Assembly (NCBI GenBank): GCA_021464415.1
Contig: CM038469.1
Coordinates: 970,501 to 1,034,500 of the forward strand
Reading direction: 5' to 3'
DNA: 64,000 bases
DNA from: Lonicera japonica
Lineage: Eukaryota > Streptophyta > Magnoliopsida > Dipsacales > Caprifoliaceae
Part shown: positions 22,201 through 33,972 of the stretch, in pieces
Layout: each line of letters opens with the position of its first letter
Numbering within the stretch: position 1 is the stretch's first letter
Position numbers and translations under genes: made by a program
The notes under the pieces: generated by a model
Told to the model about the DNA's origin: nothing
The model's database searches: none
What the model saw: the letters and a program-made list of their open reading frames with translations, nothing else

Positions 22201-23030
22201 ATTGTAACATTGTCCATGCTCTCCATTAATAATTTATCCGCCTCAATATAAAAGCATAAATACTTGTCTGCTCGTCATTATTAACCTTCAACACAATTAA
22301 ACAAATTTATCACCAACTGATAATAAATATAATTTATTTAAAATAATCAAATCATGCCCTCCATTATGATGGTAAATAATACATTCTTTAAAATAAGATA
22401 TAATTTCTCAAAACATAAATAAGTATATACATTCTTCAAAATAGTTATATAATTATTGAAAAAACAAAATTAAGTATCAACCCCTACGAAATATTATATT
22501 AAATTATTTATTTAAAATCATAAAACAATTTTTTGCAAATAAAAAAAAAATATAAACCACTACAAATATAATTATTAAGTATTACAATGGGCCTTTTTGT
22601 TTTTGGCCCATTTTTTTCAAATAATTTTGCATTTAACCCACCTGTTCAGGGAAATTAGGAAATGACCCAAAACAATGGATAATCATTAATTTCTTATTTT
22701 TATTTTATTTTTTCCAATATTAATGTTTATGTGATTTTCCCTAAAATAACCTTAATTGACTTTTCAAGTTATCAATTTAATTATCCCTAAGATTTAGCTT
22801 ATAGCAAACTTTTGAATTTTGAAATCTATTAATATCCGAAATTCCAAAAGAAACATCTATTTAATTAGGGAACTTGAAATTAATTTCAAAAATATTAGAA
22901 ATCCTAAATCATAATACTTGGGCTAAACACAAACTTTCTATATTACAATAATATGATAATAAATCTACAAATTTACAATAATACATACATTCACAAATCT
23001 ACAAATCTATATCTAACCCCCCCCCCCCCC

Positions 23031-23064
<34 letters not shown>

Positions 23065-23459
23065 GCATACGTAGATCTACAAACAAACAACCAAACAAAT
23101 CTATATCATAAATCTACAATAATATCCCATTTATTTCATTCATATAATTACTATGCAAACTTTCACTCACAAATAATCAAAATATATAGATCTACAAATA
23201 AATAAAAAATATAGATCTATAAATAATCAAAATACTATAAATGGACATACCTATTTTTGTTGAAGTAGAGAAAAATTATTATGAGTGAATGGTCTTCTCA
23301 GCTTTTCTTTTTTACAAATTTTAAATTATAAAGAAGATGGAGAGAAGAAGTATCAGAAGAAGAGGAAGAAGAGCAAGAAGAAGAAACAGAAGCAAGAAAC
23401 GGCGTAAAAAAAGTTACAAATTACTCAGCAGCTTAGGTTTATGAGTGGGTGGAGTAAAA
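22201..23459 (-). other. Right arm of the MULE upstream of the transposase
   Basis: AT-rich leader/promoter side of the transposase. It holds a run of 15 C (23017-23031) followed by (TA)n, and a GA-rich block (23333-23400) that reads as a CT-rich leader on the minus strand, similar in kind to the CT-rich leader in the left arm. Confidence 0.5.
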
Positions 23460-23812
23460 ATAATTAAATTTAAAAACGCAGTTACGAATAACGGTTTTAC
23501 GTAAAAAAAACACGATCACGAGTATCGATTTTAAAAAAAAAATTGCTTTAAAACCGCGATTTTGGGTATCGTTTTTAATGGTAAAAACGCGACTGCAAGT
23601 ATCGATTTTAACTGTAAAAACGCGAACCTGAATAGAGTTTTTAACACAAATTTTTTTTTACGGTAAAAATGCGATTTTGACGTGCGGTTTTAATGTCAAA
23701 AACGTCACTTTGACCATCAATTTTAAAACAACTCTATTCTCCAAATTAAGTTGAAAAGTTCCTTATTTAGCAAAATAAGTTTAAAAAAATCATAGTTATA
23801 AAAAAAACAGTA
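23460..23812 (-). repeat. Right terminal inverted repeat and subterminal motif array of the MULE
   Basis: On the minus strand the end matches the left TIR. The inner part repeats AAAACGCG / ATCGATTTTAA words at least six times. The element ends at 23812, and CTAAAATAC (23813-23821) follows. Confidence 0.75.
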
Positions 23813-24013
23813 CTAAAATACTGAGAATATGCATGTATTCTCGATATAGAAGCCGAACAGATAGCAGCCACATATATATTTTAAATTTGCATTTCTATTT
23901 TCAATGAACACCCACCCATTGGTTCTGTCACACTGTCATCGTTCACTGCATTCACCAATACCCAATGGGAGTTCATAAAATTAAGACAAATCCTCCACTT
24001 TTGGGGTTTTTCA

Positions 24014-24060
24014 ATATTAGGCTTAGTTGTTCAAAAAAAAAAAAAAAATATTAGGCTTAG
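24014..24060. repeat. Poly-A micro-insertion with 13-bp direct repeats
   Basis: ATATTAGGCTTAG at 24014-24026 is repeated at 24048-24060. Between them lie only TTGTTC and a run of 15 A. This is the footprint expected of a severely 5'-truncated LINE/SINE-type insertion, although slippage is possible. Confidence 0.55.
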
Positions 24061-24245
24061 CTACTAGGCCCAACAGCTCCAAACTCTACCCAGTTATGTT
24101 TGGAGCCCCTGTTTGGTCTTGAATTTGAAACCATTTCCAAGTCTTTAATCCTTGTCTTTCTCTACACACAAAAATATTTCTTTTAGGATGGCTATCTCAA
24201 TTTTTGGTTTTCGGGTGCTTTTATTAGTGGCTGCACTAAATATCA

Positions 24246-24425
24246 ACACCTCTTTACTTAATTTTACATCATCGGCGTATATGAATAAGCACGTTTTCGT
24301 TGCACAAGCGCCGAGTCAGTGTGAGGCACAAAAAATAAAAATATACTAACTCGGCGCATATGCAGCGAATATAAGCTTATTCATTAGCTACATATGCATT
24401 GAGTTAAAATCAAGTAAAAAGGTGT
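24246..24425. mobile_element. Foldback/MITE-like inverted repeat, about 180 bp
   Basis: The two arms match over some 80 bp. The left has ACACCTCTTTACTTAATTTT and ATGAATAAGC, then GCGCCGAGT; the complemented right has ACACCTTTTTACTTGATTTT and ATGAATAAGC, then GCGCCGAGT. A loop of about 35 bp separates them. The short ORF across it (24152-24349) is not a gene. Confidence 0.7.
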
Positions 24426-25298
24426 GTTTAGGCCCTTTTATGGTTGCATTTTTAACTGCCTCGATGTGTTCTCTTGTGATTAAATTTTAATATTTTTCAG
24501 AGTTTATTATATATGTATTTTGGTGTCACTTGATTTATCATGATGTATAAGGCCGCCATTGGGATAATCTCGAGGTCGACTTCGAGCTCTCAAGGTCGAT
24601 TCTTGGCGTTGTCAAAATAAGGCTTGGCCAAAGATAGCCATGCACTGCGAACGGAAATTAGTCGAGTTGCGCGAAAGCTGGCCCAGACATTCCATGAAGT
24701 TATCCTATAACAAAAAAAAAAAAAAAGTGTTGTTAGCTAGACAGGACAATCTCTATTCTTTCCCCTTAAGGAGAGCTAAACCAAGGGATTAAGCTTTTTG
24801 AGGACACCAGCCTTTAATTTACAGATGCACACTTGCTCTCCTTTTTCTGTGTTTTTTCTTTCTCTTTATGTTTTCTTTACAAATGACGTCTCTTAATAAG
24901 ACACCCACCTTCATAAATCCATTAATAAAGCAAAGAAAAAGAATTGGACATGGAAAGGAATGAATTATTGGAAGCTTATGAAGCAAAAGTTGTATGAATC
25001 CTTCCATGCATAGAATAAAGAAAAGCAAAGCATAGCCCCACTAACCACAAACATATATACCTTTCCTCTCCTTTAAACCCACCCTCTTACTTTCTTTACC
25101 CAAGTTTAGCACATATCCCCCAAATCTCTCCTTCTTCACTAAGCAACACATTAACAGTACCCCTTTCCTCTACATATCTACAAACACCCCGCAAATTTGG
25201 TTTTTATCCGATCTCTCATACATCGAAGATAGAGAGAGATTGTATTATCCTACCTACTTCACTTCACAAACACGCACGCTCACAGAGAGAGCCACAGA
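24426..25298. other. Upstream region and leader of DUF3339 gene 2
   Basis: A likely TATA-type box is ATATATAC near 25053, followed by a pyrimidine-rich leader with (GA)n at 25229-25240. Nothing else was recognised. Confidence 0.4.
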
Positions 25299-25511
25299 AT
25301 GGGTGCAGACTGGGGGCCAGTGGTGGTGGCGGTGGTGATGTTCATACTATTGTCTCCGGGGCTGCTATTCCAACTGCCGGCAAGGACAAGGGTGATTGAA
25401 TTCGGGAACATGTACACAAGTGGGATTGCAATCTTAGTACATGCCATCTTATACTTTTGTATTTATACCATCTTGATCGTTGCCATTGGTATTCATATTC
25501 GTACTGATTGA
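25299..25511 (+). CDS. DUF3339 family micro-protein, gene 2
   Basis: The 70-aa protein starts MGADWGPVVVAVVMFILLSP. It has two hydrophobic segments (about residues 6-20 and 43-65) and the conserved PGLLFQLPARTRVIEFGNM and YTSG loop. It is full length and intronless, with the family's charged short tail (HIRTD). It is a small plant membrane protein of unknown role. Its loop is most like gene 1. It is divergently arranged with no close neighbour and has a CT-rich leader. Intact and probably expressed. Confidence 0.92.
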   Translation: MGADWGPVVVAVVMFILLSPGLLFQLPARTRVIEFGNMYTSGIAILVHAILYFCIYTILIVAIGIHIRTD

Positions 25512-27494
25512 TGAATGTTGATGAATGCGGCCAGCTTCCCTTAACATGCCTTTTCTTTATTACTATCTCTCCTTTAATTTTAGTGCTTCTTTGTTCAAAC
25601 TCTTTTTTTTTTTCTTGGGCAGCTTAAAATACTGTAAGATGTGGTATACTGTTTTACACTTCACTTAATCTGATTAATCAAGTCTTTTCAATTTATACTA
25701 TCGTCTTATCCTGGAATCTGGATGCAAGTGGCTTCCACAAAGTTATTATTCACCGTAAAATTAGTGTCTGTTTTCAATTAATTAAGTTTGATAACATTTT
25801 CAAACCCAGTTTACATTGGAACCAAGATTGGGGGACAATTACGAGTTCAGGTTAATTATTCCATTAGTACTAGTCCGATTTGAGCATTTGGGTTTTTACA
25901 AGAAATCTTAACACACAAATGACGTTGACAAGAGTTTGAATCACAAAATGTCAGCTCTTCTGCTAAAAAAGAAAGTTGTAACATTAGCAATTTATGATTC
26001 CAAGAGCAATATATTCCGATGTACAGTGATATTAATTGAGTTTGTTCTTGAATCACGTTGTACCCAAATAGCAGGTCATTTTAGTCTCGCTTCCGAACAG
26101 TAAATTAATCTCGTTTTGCTTAATTATTAGAAGTATGTTGAATGAGCCTAGGGCTAAGCCTAGATAAGTAAGGCGCCCTTTCAGAACTGAAAGTATCTGG
26201 ATTTGAGTCATATCTGATGAACACACACACACATAAATATATATATATATATATATTGTTTAACCATTTCGGTTGTTGGAAACTTTTATACTGCCCAGAA
26301 ATACAAAGGGGCCGAGATACTTCAAGATTTACTCAGCTTAGTGAACTATAATCGACTTTGCTTATATAGCCCAAATTAAGAAGCCCTTCTTGATACCGAC
26401 ACTAAAGTTGTTGAAAGTTAAAAATGAAGGTACAACAAAAAGAAAACGAAGTAGAGAATTCAGTTCATATGCATTCATTCAGAATGATTTGTTGGTCGGA
26501 TTGGTCCACTCTTCTAATAAAGTACGTGTTGCTCCTAATTAAATAGAAGCTAATTGAAAGAAGCGCCTTAAACTTGACATTAATTAATGACGAGCAAAAT
26601 TGGGAACCATACGAAAACATAACCAGTACGTGCTTAATTCATAACAAATCAACCCTGCGTCTGCATAAAAGAAGGAACTCGTTGGGTGATCAGACAAATA
26701 AAAATAGAAATTTTAGATAAATGGGGGACCACTGGTCTAGATGATTCTACAGAAGTTGAGCATTTCTTTGTAGGAAATATAATAATTAATTTTTGTCAGA
26801 GCATCACATTATATTTTTAATTTATTTTTTAACTTTTCGTGCAAATTAAAATATTTTTCATTTTACTTTTAGTATTATCAATTTATCATCCAACAAACCA
26901 TTTTTTTTCTTTTTCGGTTGGGAGTGCAATTGCTTGCCAAAAGCTTGGTTATCGGTGGTGGAAGAAAAGAGAAAAGGGGAAAACATAAAAAGCCTATTTC
27001 GTAAAAAACAGATAATTAAAATCCAAAGTCTACATTTCATACTTGGATTAAGGCAAGAGTACACGTCATTAAGCGATTGAATACCATAAATGTATCGCGA
27101 AAGAAGCTAGAAAGGAAAATATCAGATCAGATCAGATCAGATCTACTATATATATATATATATGAACATGCACAATAGATAGTAATAAAAAAGAATGGAT
27201 ATATCATAACGGACAACAGTAAACAGAAGAAGAAAGAAGATCATCAATTGAGTAATTCCGATTACAAAACAGATTGTTACAGTTGATGATGATGAGCTAT
27301 AACTTTGAGTTTGTAGGAGAGGGGAGAGGATTTTAGCTAGAATTAATAAGGACTAGTACAACTACTGCTGCTACTAATACATAACTAAGTGAGAAGAGAA
27401 GGTGAAGTGAGCGCAGCCTGTAACTGAGATCTGCAGATCTGGATGTGGATGGGAGTGATTATATATATATATATATAAAAGTCAAAGAGTAGAG
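25512..27494. other. Intergenic between DUF3339 genes 2 and 3
   Basis: 3' UTR of gene 2, then AT-rich DNA with (CA)n(TA)n at 26221-26256 and TA runs at 27147-27164 and 27461-27476. No gene was recognised. Confidence 0.4.
27121..27142. repeat. ATCAG pentanucleotide microsatellite
   Basis: Four and a half units of ATCAG. The complementary repeat (GATCT unit) lies at 27757-27783 on the other side of DUF3339 gene 3, so the pair forms an inverted repeat around the gene. Confidence 0.85.
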
Positions 27495-27704
27495 TTAGCC
27501 GGTGTAGATGTGGATGTGGACGACGAGGATGAGGATGGCATAGATGGCGAAGAAGAGAAGGGTGTGAACAGCTATGGCCTTTCCGTTGGTCTTCATGCTC
27601 CCAAATTCCAACTGTTTGTTGTTACCCGGAAACTGGAACAGCAGACCTGGCTGCAACAGCACGAACAATATCACTCCTATTAATATTGGTCCCCAGTCTG
27701 CCAT
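27495..27704 (-). CDS. DUF3339 family micro-protein, gene 3
   Basis: The 69-aa protein starts MADWGPILIGVILFVLLQPG. It has two hydrophobic segments and the loop FPGNNKQLEFGSMKTNGKAI, which marks a different DUF3339 subgroup from genes 1, 2 and 5 (NNK.LEF and KTNGKAIAVHT instead of QTSGVSILVHS). It ends VVHIHIYTG. Full length and intronless. On the minus strand TATATATA-like sequence lies directly upstream (27709-27720), and a (GATCT)n microsatellite lies about 55-80 bp upstream, in the promoter or leader. The biochemical role is unknown. Confidence 0.92.
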   Translation of the reverse strand: MADWGPILIGVILFVLLQPGLLFQFPGNNKQLEFGSMKTNGKAIAVHTLLFFAIYAILILVVHIHIYTG

Positions 27705-27756
27705 TATTATTATATATATTAAAGGCTCCTCTCCCTTACTCTTCTTGTCCTCTCTG

Positions 27757-27783
27757 ATCTGATCTGATCTGATCTGATCTGAT
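27757..27783. repeat. GATCT pentanucleotide microsatellite in the promoter/leader of DUF3339 gene 3
   Basis: About five units. It is the inverse complement of the repeat at 27121-27142. Confidence 0.85.
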
Positions 27784-28165
27784 GAGAGAGGATGGAGATA
27801 GCAGTAGCAGCAGTAACAGCAGCAGCTTTAGGTTTTGGACAATTAACGCTACCCTACAAGGAGGAGGAAATGGACGAGGAAGACTCTTCACCGACTCAGA
27901 TGGGGACACTTCTTCACATTTTTGCAAGGAATGACCCATCTCTAATAAATAATAACAAAAAAAATAAATGTAACAAGTACATAGGTTGCGTAGGGTGGTG
28001 GCCCATCCCATAACCTTTGTCTATCTCTCCCCCAGTAAAAGCCTTTTGCTATTGGTACTGAGAAAATGGTAGTCACACTAATTTTCACAAATTCTTTAAA
28101 GAATTAAAGTATATATTTTTTTAAATACACATAAATAAGATTAGTTTTAACAAAAATAGTAAAAT
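27784..28165. other. Intergenic; start of duplicated segment A
   Basis: A GCAGCA-rich stretch (27798-27825) lies in the divergent upstream region of gene 3. From about 28115 the sequence (TTTAAATACACATAAATAAG) matches segment B at about 42033. Confidence 0.45.
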
Positions 28166-28423
28166 TGTAAATTGTTGTAAAAATATTGATATGTGAATGT
28201 TCATAAGTAATATTATAAGATAATTTATCTCACAATGAAATTGTGGTATGAATGAGAGATTACCCAATAATATATATAGTTTATTTGTCACTAATTGATT
28301 ATGTCGAGAAGTAAGGAGGTTAGCTCTTAATATAAATAGAGATAATCCTTATGTATATTAGATATCAGTTGAGTAATAAGATTTCTCTTATTCTTTTATT
28401 TCTTTCTCTCTATTATTTTAACA
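28166..28423 (+). repeat. 5' LTR of copia element 1
   Basis: It starts TGTAAATTGTTGTAAAA and ends TTTTAACA. TATA box TATAAATAGA is at 28331-28340. It is followed by ATTATTAGCACGACTGC, the usual position of the primer site. Confidence 0.88.
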
Positions 28424-28719
28424 CATTATTAGCACGACTGCTCTACAGTTAATTGGTGGCCCCACCATAGTTAAAAAATTTTCCTTCTTCTTAAAGGATT
28501 TTTTTTTCCTTTTTCCTTCTTCTTGAAGGCTGGTCATGAAAAAATATGTCACCATACTTTAAAATTTATATTTCTTTTTGTTGGAGGCCAACTCAATATC
28601 AAGTATCGTAATTTCTTCATACAGGTCAGATATATGAATTGTTTTCTTTTATAATATTGCGATTTCTGTTGTTTGTCTTCTATTATTATTATAAATTTTA
28701 AATATTCTATTTTATAAAT

Positions 28720-29300
28720 AATATGTACTTGAAGTTCTATGATTTATATTTTTGGGACTTGAAATTTATAATTATTATTATTTCGGACCAGAAGTTCCCT
28801 ATTCATTTATCAACTCGAAGATCCATAATTTATCTTTGGAACCTGAAGTTCTCTTTTCATTATTATGGACCCGAAGATCCATAATTTATATTTGGGACCT
28901 GAAGTTCCCTATTCATTATTATGGACCCGAAAATCCATAATTTATATTTGGAACCTGAAGTTCCCTATTCATTTATCAACACGAAATTCCATAATTTATC
29001 TTTAGGACTTGAAATTCTCTATTTATTATTATGGACCAGAAGATTCATAATTTATTTTTGGGACCTGAAGTTTCCTATTCATTATTATGGACCCGAAGAT
29101 CCATAATTTATATTTGGGACCGGAAGTTCCCTAATCATTATTATGAACCCGAAGATTCACAATTTCTATTTCGGACGTAAAGTTTTTCATTTATTATTAT
29201 GAATCCGAATATTCGTAATTTATATTTGGGACCTGAAGTTCCCCATTCATTATTTTGGACCTGAAGATCTATGATTTATATTTGAAGTCAAATGCTTTTA
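28720..29300. repeat. About 56-bp tandem repeat in the copia 1 leader, about 10 units
   Basis: The unit is CATTATTATGGACCCGAAGA, TCCATAATTTATATTTGGGA, CCTGAAGTTCCCTATT. Copies lose regularity towards 29300, and more diverged pieces continue to about 29760. Open frames across it (28752-29106) only reflect the repeat. Confidence 0.85.
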
Positions 29301-31559
29301 TTTTATTTAGAGATATGAAGTTCTCTAAATTTGGACCTGAAGCTCCATAATCATAAATTTGGACATAATGTTCCAATAACAATATGCCTCAATAATCAAA
29401 TCTAAAATTTTGATATAAGAGTATATTGAATTAAAATCCCATAAATTTGGTAACCTAAATTTGGGCCTGAAGTCCTATATAATTGTTAAATATTTATTTA
29501 ATTAAAATTATTAAAATTATATATAACATTATATATAAGTATGCTATTGTTATATTATTTCTTATTTGAACTTAACAAACCACTTATTCTACCCCTTCTT
29601 TACAATTGCTTAAAGCATTATAAACATAATAAATTAGCATATAATGTTAGAATTTTCAGCCCCGAAGTTTATTTATAAAACCAAAAGTTTTATTATTTCT
29701 TATGAACCTGAAGATTCATATTTAAGCAAGAACCTGCAATTCATTATTTCTTATGAGTCTAAAGTCTCATAAGATAAAGTATAAACTCTCAATTTTATAC
29801 GTCATCAATTTATACAGACTTAAAAAGGACTTATTAGTTCTTTGGCAATCCCTGAAGGATGGATATAACCACCAGAAGATGGTCATCATGCCAACACTCG
29901 TAATAAATAGATTTAATTTATGATTTTCGATACTTTGCTCTTGAAGTAGCACTATTAAAGACTATCTATCTATTATACCTTGAATATGCTCCAGACGTAG
30001 CATTATCAAGATTATTGTTTTTCAAGTTGTCTAGACAAGTTGGTTGTCTCCTTATATCAGAATATAACAACTAAATATTAATGAAATCAAAATTTTAGAA
30101 CAATTAGTTCTAAGAAAATTCCTAAAGAAAGTGCCATCTCTTATCAAAATAGAGGTCAAGAAAATAAGTGCAACAATCCCCCCCAGAAGAGGTAAATAAT
30201 AGTTTTCCTCTACTAGAAGTAAACATAATAACTGCCCCAGCAAAGGTAAAAAAAATTATTATAAAATTCAAAGAACCACCTGAAGTGGTTTATTAAAAAA
30301 CGCCGGACCATAAATCATAACCATGTATCAATATATGTGGTAGTTAAATACAAAACAACTATTAATAATGTGGAAACATTTATACTGAATGGGGAGATCT
30401 TTATGAGTACATATTTAATTGATATTATATAATTGTAATTATTTTTATGAAGTTGCTAATTGCACTCCTCTTGATGAAGAGGTTTTTTATGAGAAGTTGA
30501 AAGCAAAAATCAATCTAGGTCCAGAAGACTTAAATTATCATTTATTTATGATTCTTTTATTTAAAGGTATGGATTATGAATTGCATAATACACTTTTTAG
30601 ATGGTGTCATATCATATAATATTATTGAAAAATCAGAAGTTTTTCAATAAGTTGGTGCTTAATATATACACAAAGTATCCACTATAGCTGGACTTATACA
30701 AAAGATTGAAAGCTCCAGAAGAGCCTATATAATGTTACCAAATAGTATCAATATATTCATTAAAGGTTATTATTATCAATCAGTTCCCGAAAAAACTTGC
30801 TTAGCTTTAATGAGTATCATATTGAAATAAATAGCGAAGGTAACAATGAATTACTATGAATTATTAACTAGTGTTAGGAGCCAGAAACTCACGCTAGAAT
30901 CATTATTACTTTCTTATCGGGTCTCTATTGCACAACATTGTGCATCATTACTAATGTTAATAGCCAAAATCTCCCACTAGAAAAATTAAGTATTTTCTCA
31001 TCGAGTATCTATTATACAACACTTTTTAGTGTTGAATTACTCTCCACTATGAGTCAGAAGTTCAAGCTGAACTAAAAGTCTAAACATTTAGTTATCTCAA
31101 AAGCTCAACTCTTTGCATGATAGGTAGGCATCTTAGAAGTACCATATTAAGAAAAATAACAAACAACTCTTTAGGGTACAAATTTACTAAATGTGTATTT
31201 TTTCTATCATGTATTTGCAAAGGTAAACTTGTTACTAACTTATTTTATTTAATTTTTTTTAGATTGACATTTTTTGAAAGAATGCAAGATAATATTTATA
31301 CTTTTGTAGATCCTCCAAAGCTATAGACACCTATTGATATGTAAGTTTTCTTCATTTTATTATATATTATTTTTATAATTTTATTAGTCAACATTGTAAA
31401 ACTTAACTTAAGACTTAATTTTAATTTTTCTTTTTACAAGCTTATCATGCGAATTCAAAAATACAACTACTAAATTTAATTTGCATAAAGTTAGTTGTGT
31501 CATTCATATATGATTTGATCCATTTTCAATTATCCCATATTTAAAACCAACGAAAGGCA

Positions 31560-33650
31560 ATGTGTCTACTGTACGTTTTGCAAATTATCACTTTGATGAA
31601 AAAGTATTCTCCCCGTTAGGGGGAGATAAGAAAGTTCCTGCAGAACTACCTGTTTTAGAAGAACGGCGAGAATTATAGTGGAACAATTCCATCATATCTC
31701 ATCTAGACCCACCTAAATCATAATGTGAGAAAGTACGGAGAATAGTGTTTTGTAAAAAATTACAAACACATTACCAATTGATTTAATGATACAGTAAAAT
31801 GCAACAAAGTTAAATATGCCAGCTATAAATGTAGTTGCCATAATTAGTATCCATACAGGACAACTTTAAAATATGGCAATTAATAAATCTGTACTACGCC
31901 AGAATCGTGGCAGACCTATAGGTTCCAAAGATTAAACTCTCTAAAAGAGAAAGTCTGATTAATCATACCCTAAAAACACTCCTAAAGAGGTTATGAGAAA
32001 ATCCACTCTCTTTAAGGCCCCAGAAGTGGTCATTGTCTTGAAAAGACGCAAGTCGCTGAAGAGACTATATAAGCCCCTGTAGAGGCATTGGTACCAAATA
32101 ATAAAGAGATCTCAATATTTATTAAAAGAGATGTGGAATATAAAATAAACTATCATCGATGACTTATTTTCATATACAGTAGCTACTGGAATATTAAAGG
32201 GCAATGATAATAATGATACATAACCACGTACAATAAATAAATGTCGACAAAGAAGAAATTGGCCAAATGAGAAATTGCCATTAAGGCAAAGATTTGAGTC
32301 TCTAAATGAATGTGGTATATTTGGACCTATAGTCCGAATCCCAAATAGATATTAACATTTTTTGTTACAAATGGGTGTTCGTAAGAAAATTAAATGATAA
32401 TAATAAAATCACAAGGAATAAGGCACAACTTGTGGCACAAAGTTTCTTGCAGAAACTTGGGATTGATTATGAGCATTGTATTCTCCTGATTATGGATCCA
32501 ATATATAAATTTTAAATATCTTATAATTAGCTTAGCAATTGTTGAAACACTATATATGAGATTCAAATATGTTGAAACTACTAATTTATACGGGAACTTA
32601 GACTCTAACATTTATATGAAAATCCCAGAAGGATTAACTTTGCCTGAAGCAAAGCAGAAGAGTACGTACTTGATAAAACTAAGACGCTAATTGTATGGAC
32701 TTATTCATTCCAGAAGAATGCGATACAAATTCATTCTAAAAGAATGCAATACAATCGTCTTAGTAAAGATTTGTCTAGGGAATGAAATAGAAACAATCCT
32801 ATTTGCCATGTGTCTTTATAAACGAATCATTAAAAATGATTTTCAATAGTAGCAATTTATATGGATACATTAGTCGAGACTCTTGAAGAATTCGAGAAAA
32901 CTGCTAATTATTTGATAAAGGAATTTAAAATGATGGATAAGGTAAAACCGCCGAGCATTTTTATGATTATCTGGTTTTTATATGAAAATTCATACCATTT
33001 TAAAGAAAAATATGAAGAAGTATTGGTCCCGAAGCACCATACGTAAGTGCAATTGATACTCACAATGCACTAGACCAGAAATTTTCTTTATTTCTTTACT
33101 TGCTTAATATATATAGCTTAGCACCAACTAAGCGACACCAGATATGTATCAAATATATCATCAGATATCCACAAGGAAGCGCTAATTTTATTTTATGCAC
33201 ATAACTTTTATGGTTCAAAGTTGATAGGTTATGCTGATCCATGATATCTTTTTGGTTATTATAAGGTATGATCTCAATTACATTCAATATTTATTAGTAG
33301 CAATGCTGTTATTTCTTAGTGGCAGTTTCTTTAAACCACTTTGAAATTTTATCTCTTCGTGAAACTAATCAGAAATATATATGATTGAGATCCTTACTTC
33401 AGCATATTTGTAGTTCTTGTTACTTATCTTATATGACAGATGTTTTGAGCATTATCTATGAAGACAATGCAGCGTGTATACTACATTTTCAAGAAAATTT
33501 CAAGTTGACAAGTATGAGACATATTTCACATGAGCATTAGAAGAACAGAACGATTGAAGTCGAGTAAATCCACTTGATGACAACTTGGTAAAGTTTGCTC
33601 ATGAGGTGATTGTCAAAACTGGTATTCCAAAAATGAGTTTAGGAGATTGT
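31560..33650 (+). pseudogene. Copia 1 pol remnants: integrase tail, reverse transcriptase, RNase H
   Basis: Near 31580 the sequence encodes FANYHFDEKVFSPLGGDKK, the region after the integrase core in copia polyproteins. At 32365 a frame reads KWVFVRKLNDNNKITRNKAQ, then LVAQSFLQKLGIDYE, and the next frame has LYGNLDSNIYMKIPEGLTLP, all typical of copia reverse transcriptase. Near 33455 EDNAACILHF and MRHISHEH mark RNase H. Many stops and frameshifts separate the pieces. A possible gag piece lies at 30419-30620. It was a retrotransposon polyprotein and is now inactive. Confidence 0.85.
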
Positions 33651-33972
33651 TATTATTTGACTTCATCATCAAATTAAATGTAATTGTCGTCATGAGGGGG
33701 AGTAAATAATCAGGGGGGGCATCCTAAAGTATGCTACCTAATATTTGCACGCTGTACTCTTTTTCCTTTAACTAGGTTTTGTCCCATTGGGTTTTCCTGG
33801 TAAAGGTTTTAACGAGACAACATATTGTGCATTTGATACCGATTCAATGATCCAGAAGAATATTGTACTCGTTTTCCTTCACTTTGATTTTTTTCCACTA
33901 AGTTTTTCCTTAAGAAAGTTTTAATGAGGCAAATGTCATTGAATTGTGGTATAATAGACATCCAAGGGGGAG

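Larger units (their letters stand above)
5372..23812. mobile_element. Giant four-ORF Mutator-like element (MULE), 18.4 kb with later insertions
   Basis: The ends are inverted relative to each other. From 5372 the left end reads CAATTTTTTAGATAACTATG, and from 23812 the right end, complemented, reads TACTGTTTTTTTTATAACTATG. Similarity continues for at least 100 bp (TTATTT-AGTAAAATA, AACTTA-TTTG-GAGAATA) and then through arrays of AAAAACGC/ATCGATTTT words. A perfect 9-bp direct repeat (CTAAAATAC) flanks both ends. Inside are zf-GRF (7768-8205, +), PMD (8473-9407 and 17448-17936, +), a SANT-like ORF (18880-19272, -) and a MuDR-type transposase (19751-22200, -). Removing the Ty3/gypsy element (about 8 kb) and the TRIM (468 bp) leaves an original element of about 10 kb. 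All ORFs are damaged. Confidence 0.85.

Noticed and set aside
28752..29106. Two similar 60-aa ORFs as a repeat protein
   Set aside because: They only translate the 56-bp leader repeat of copia element 1.
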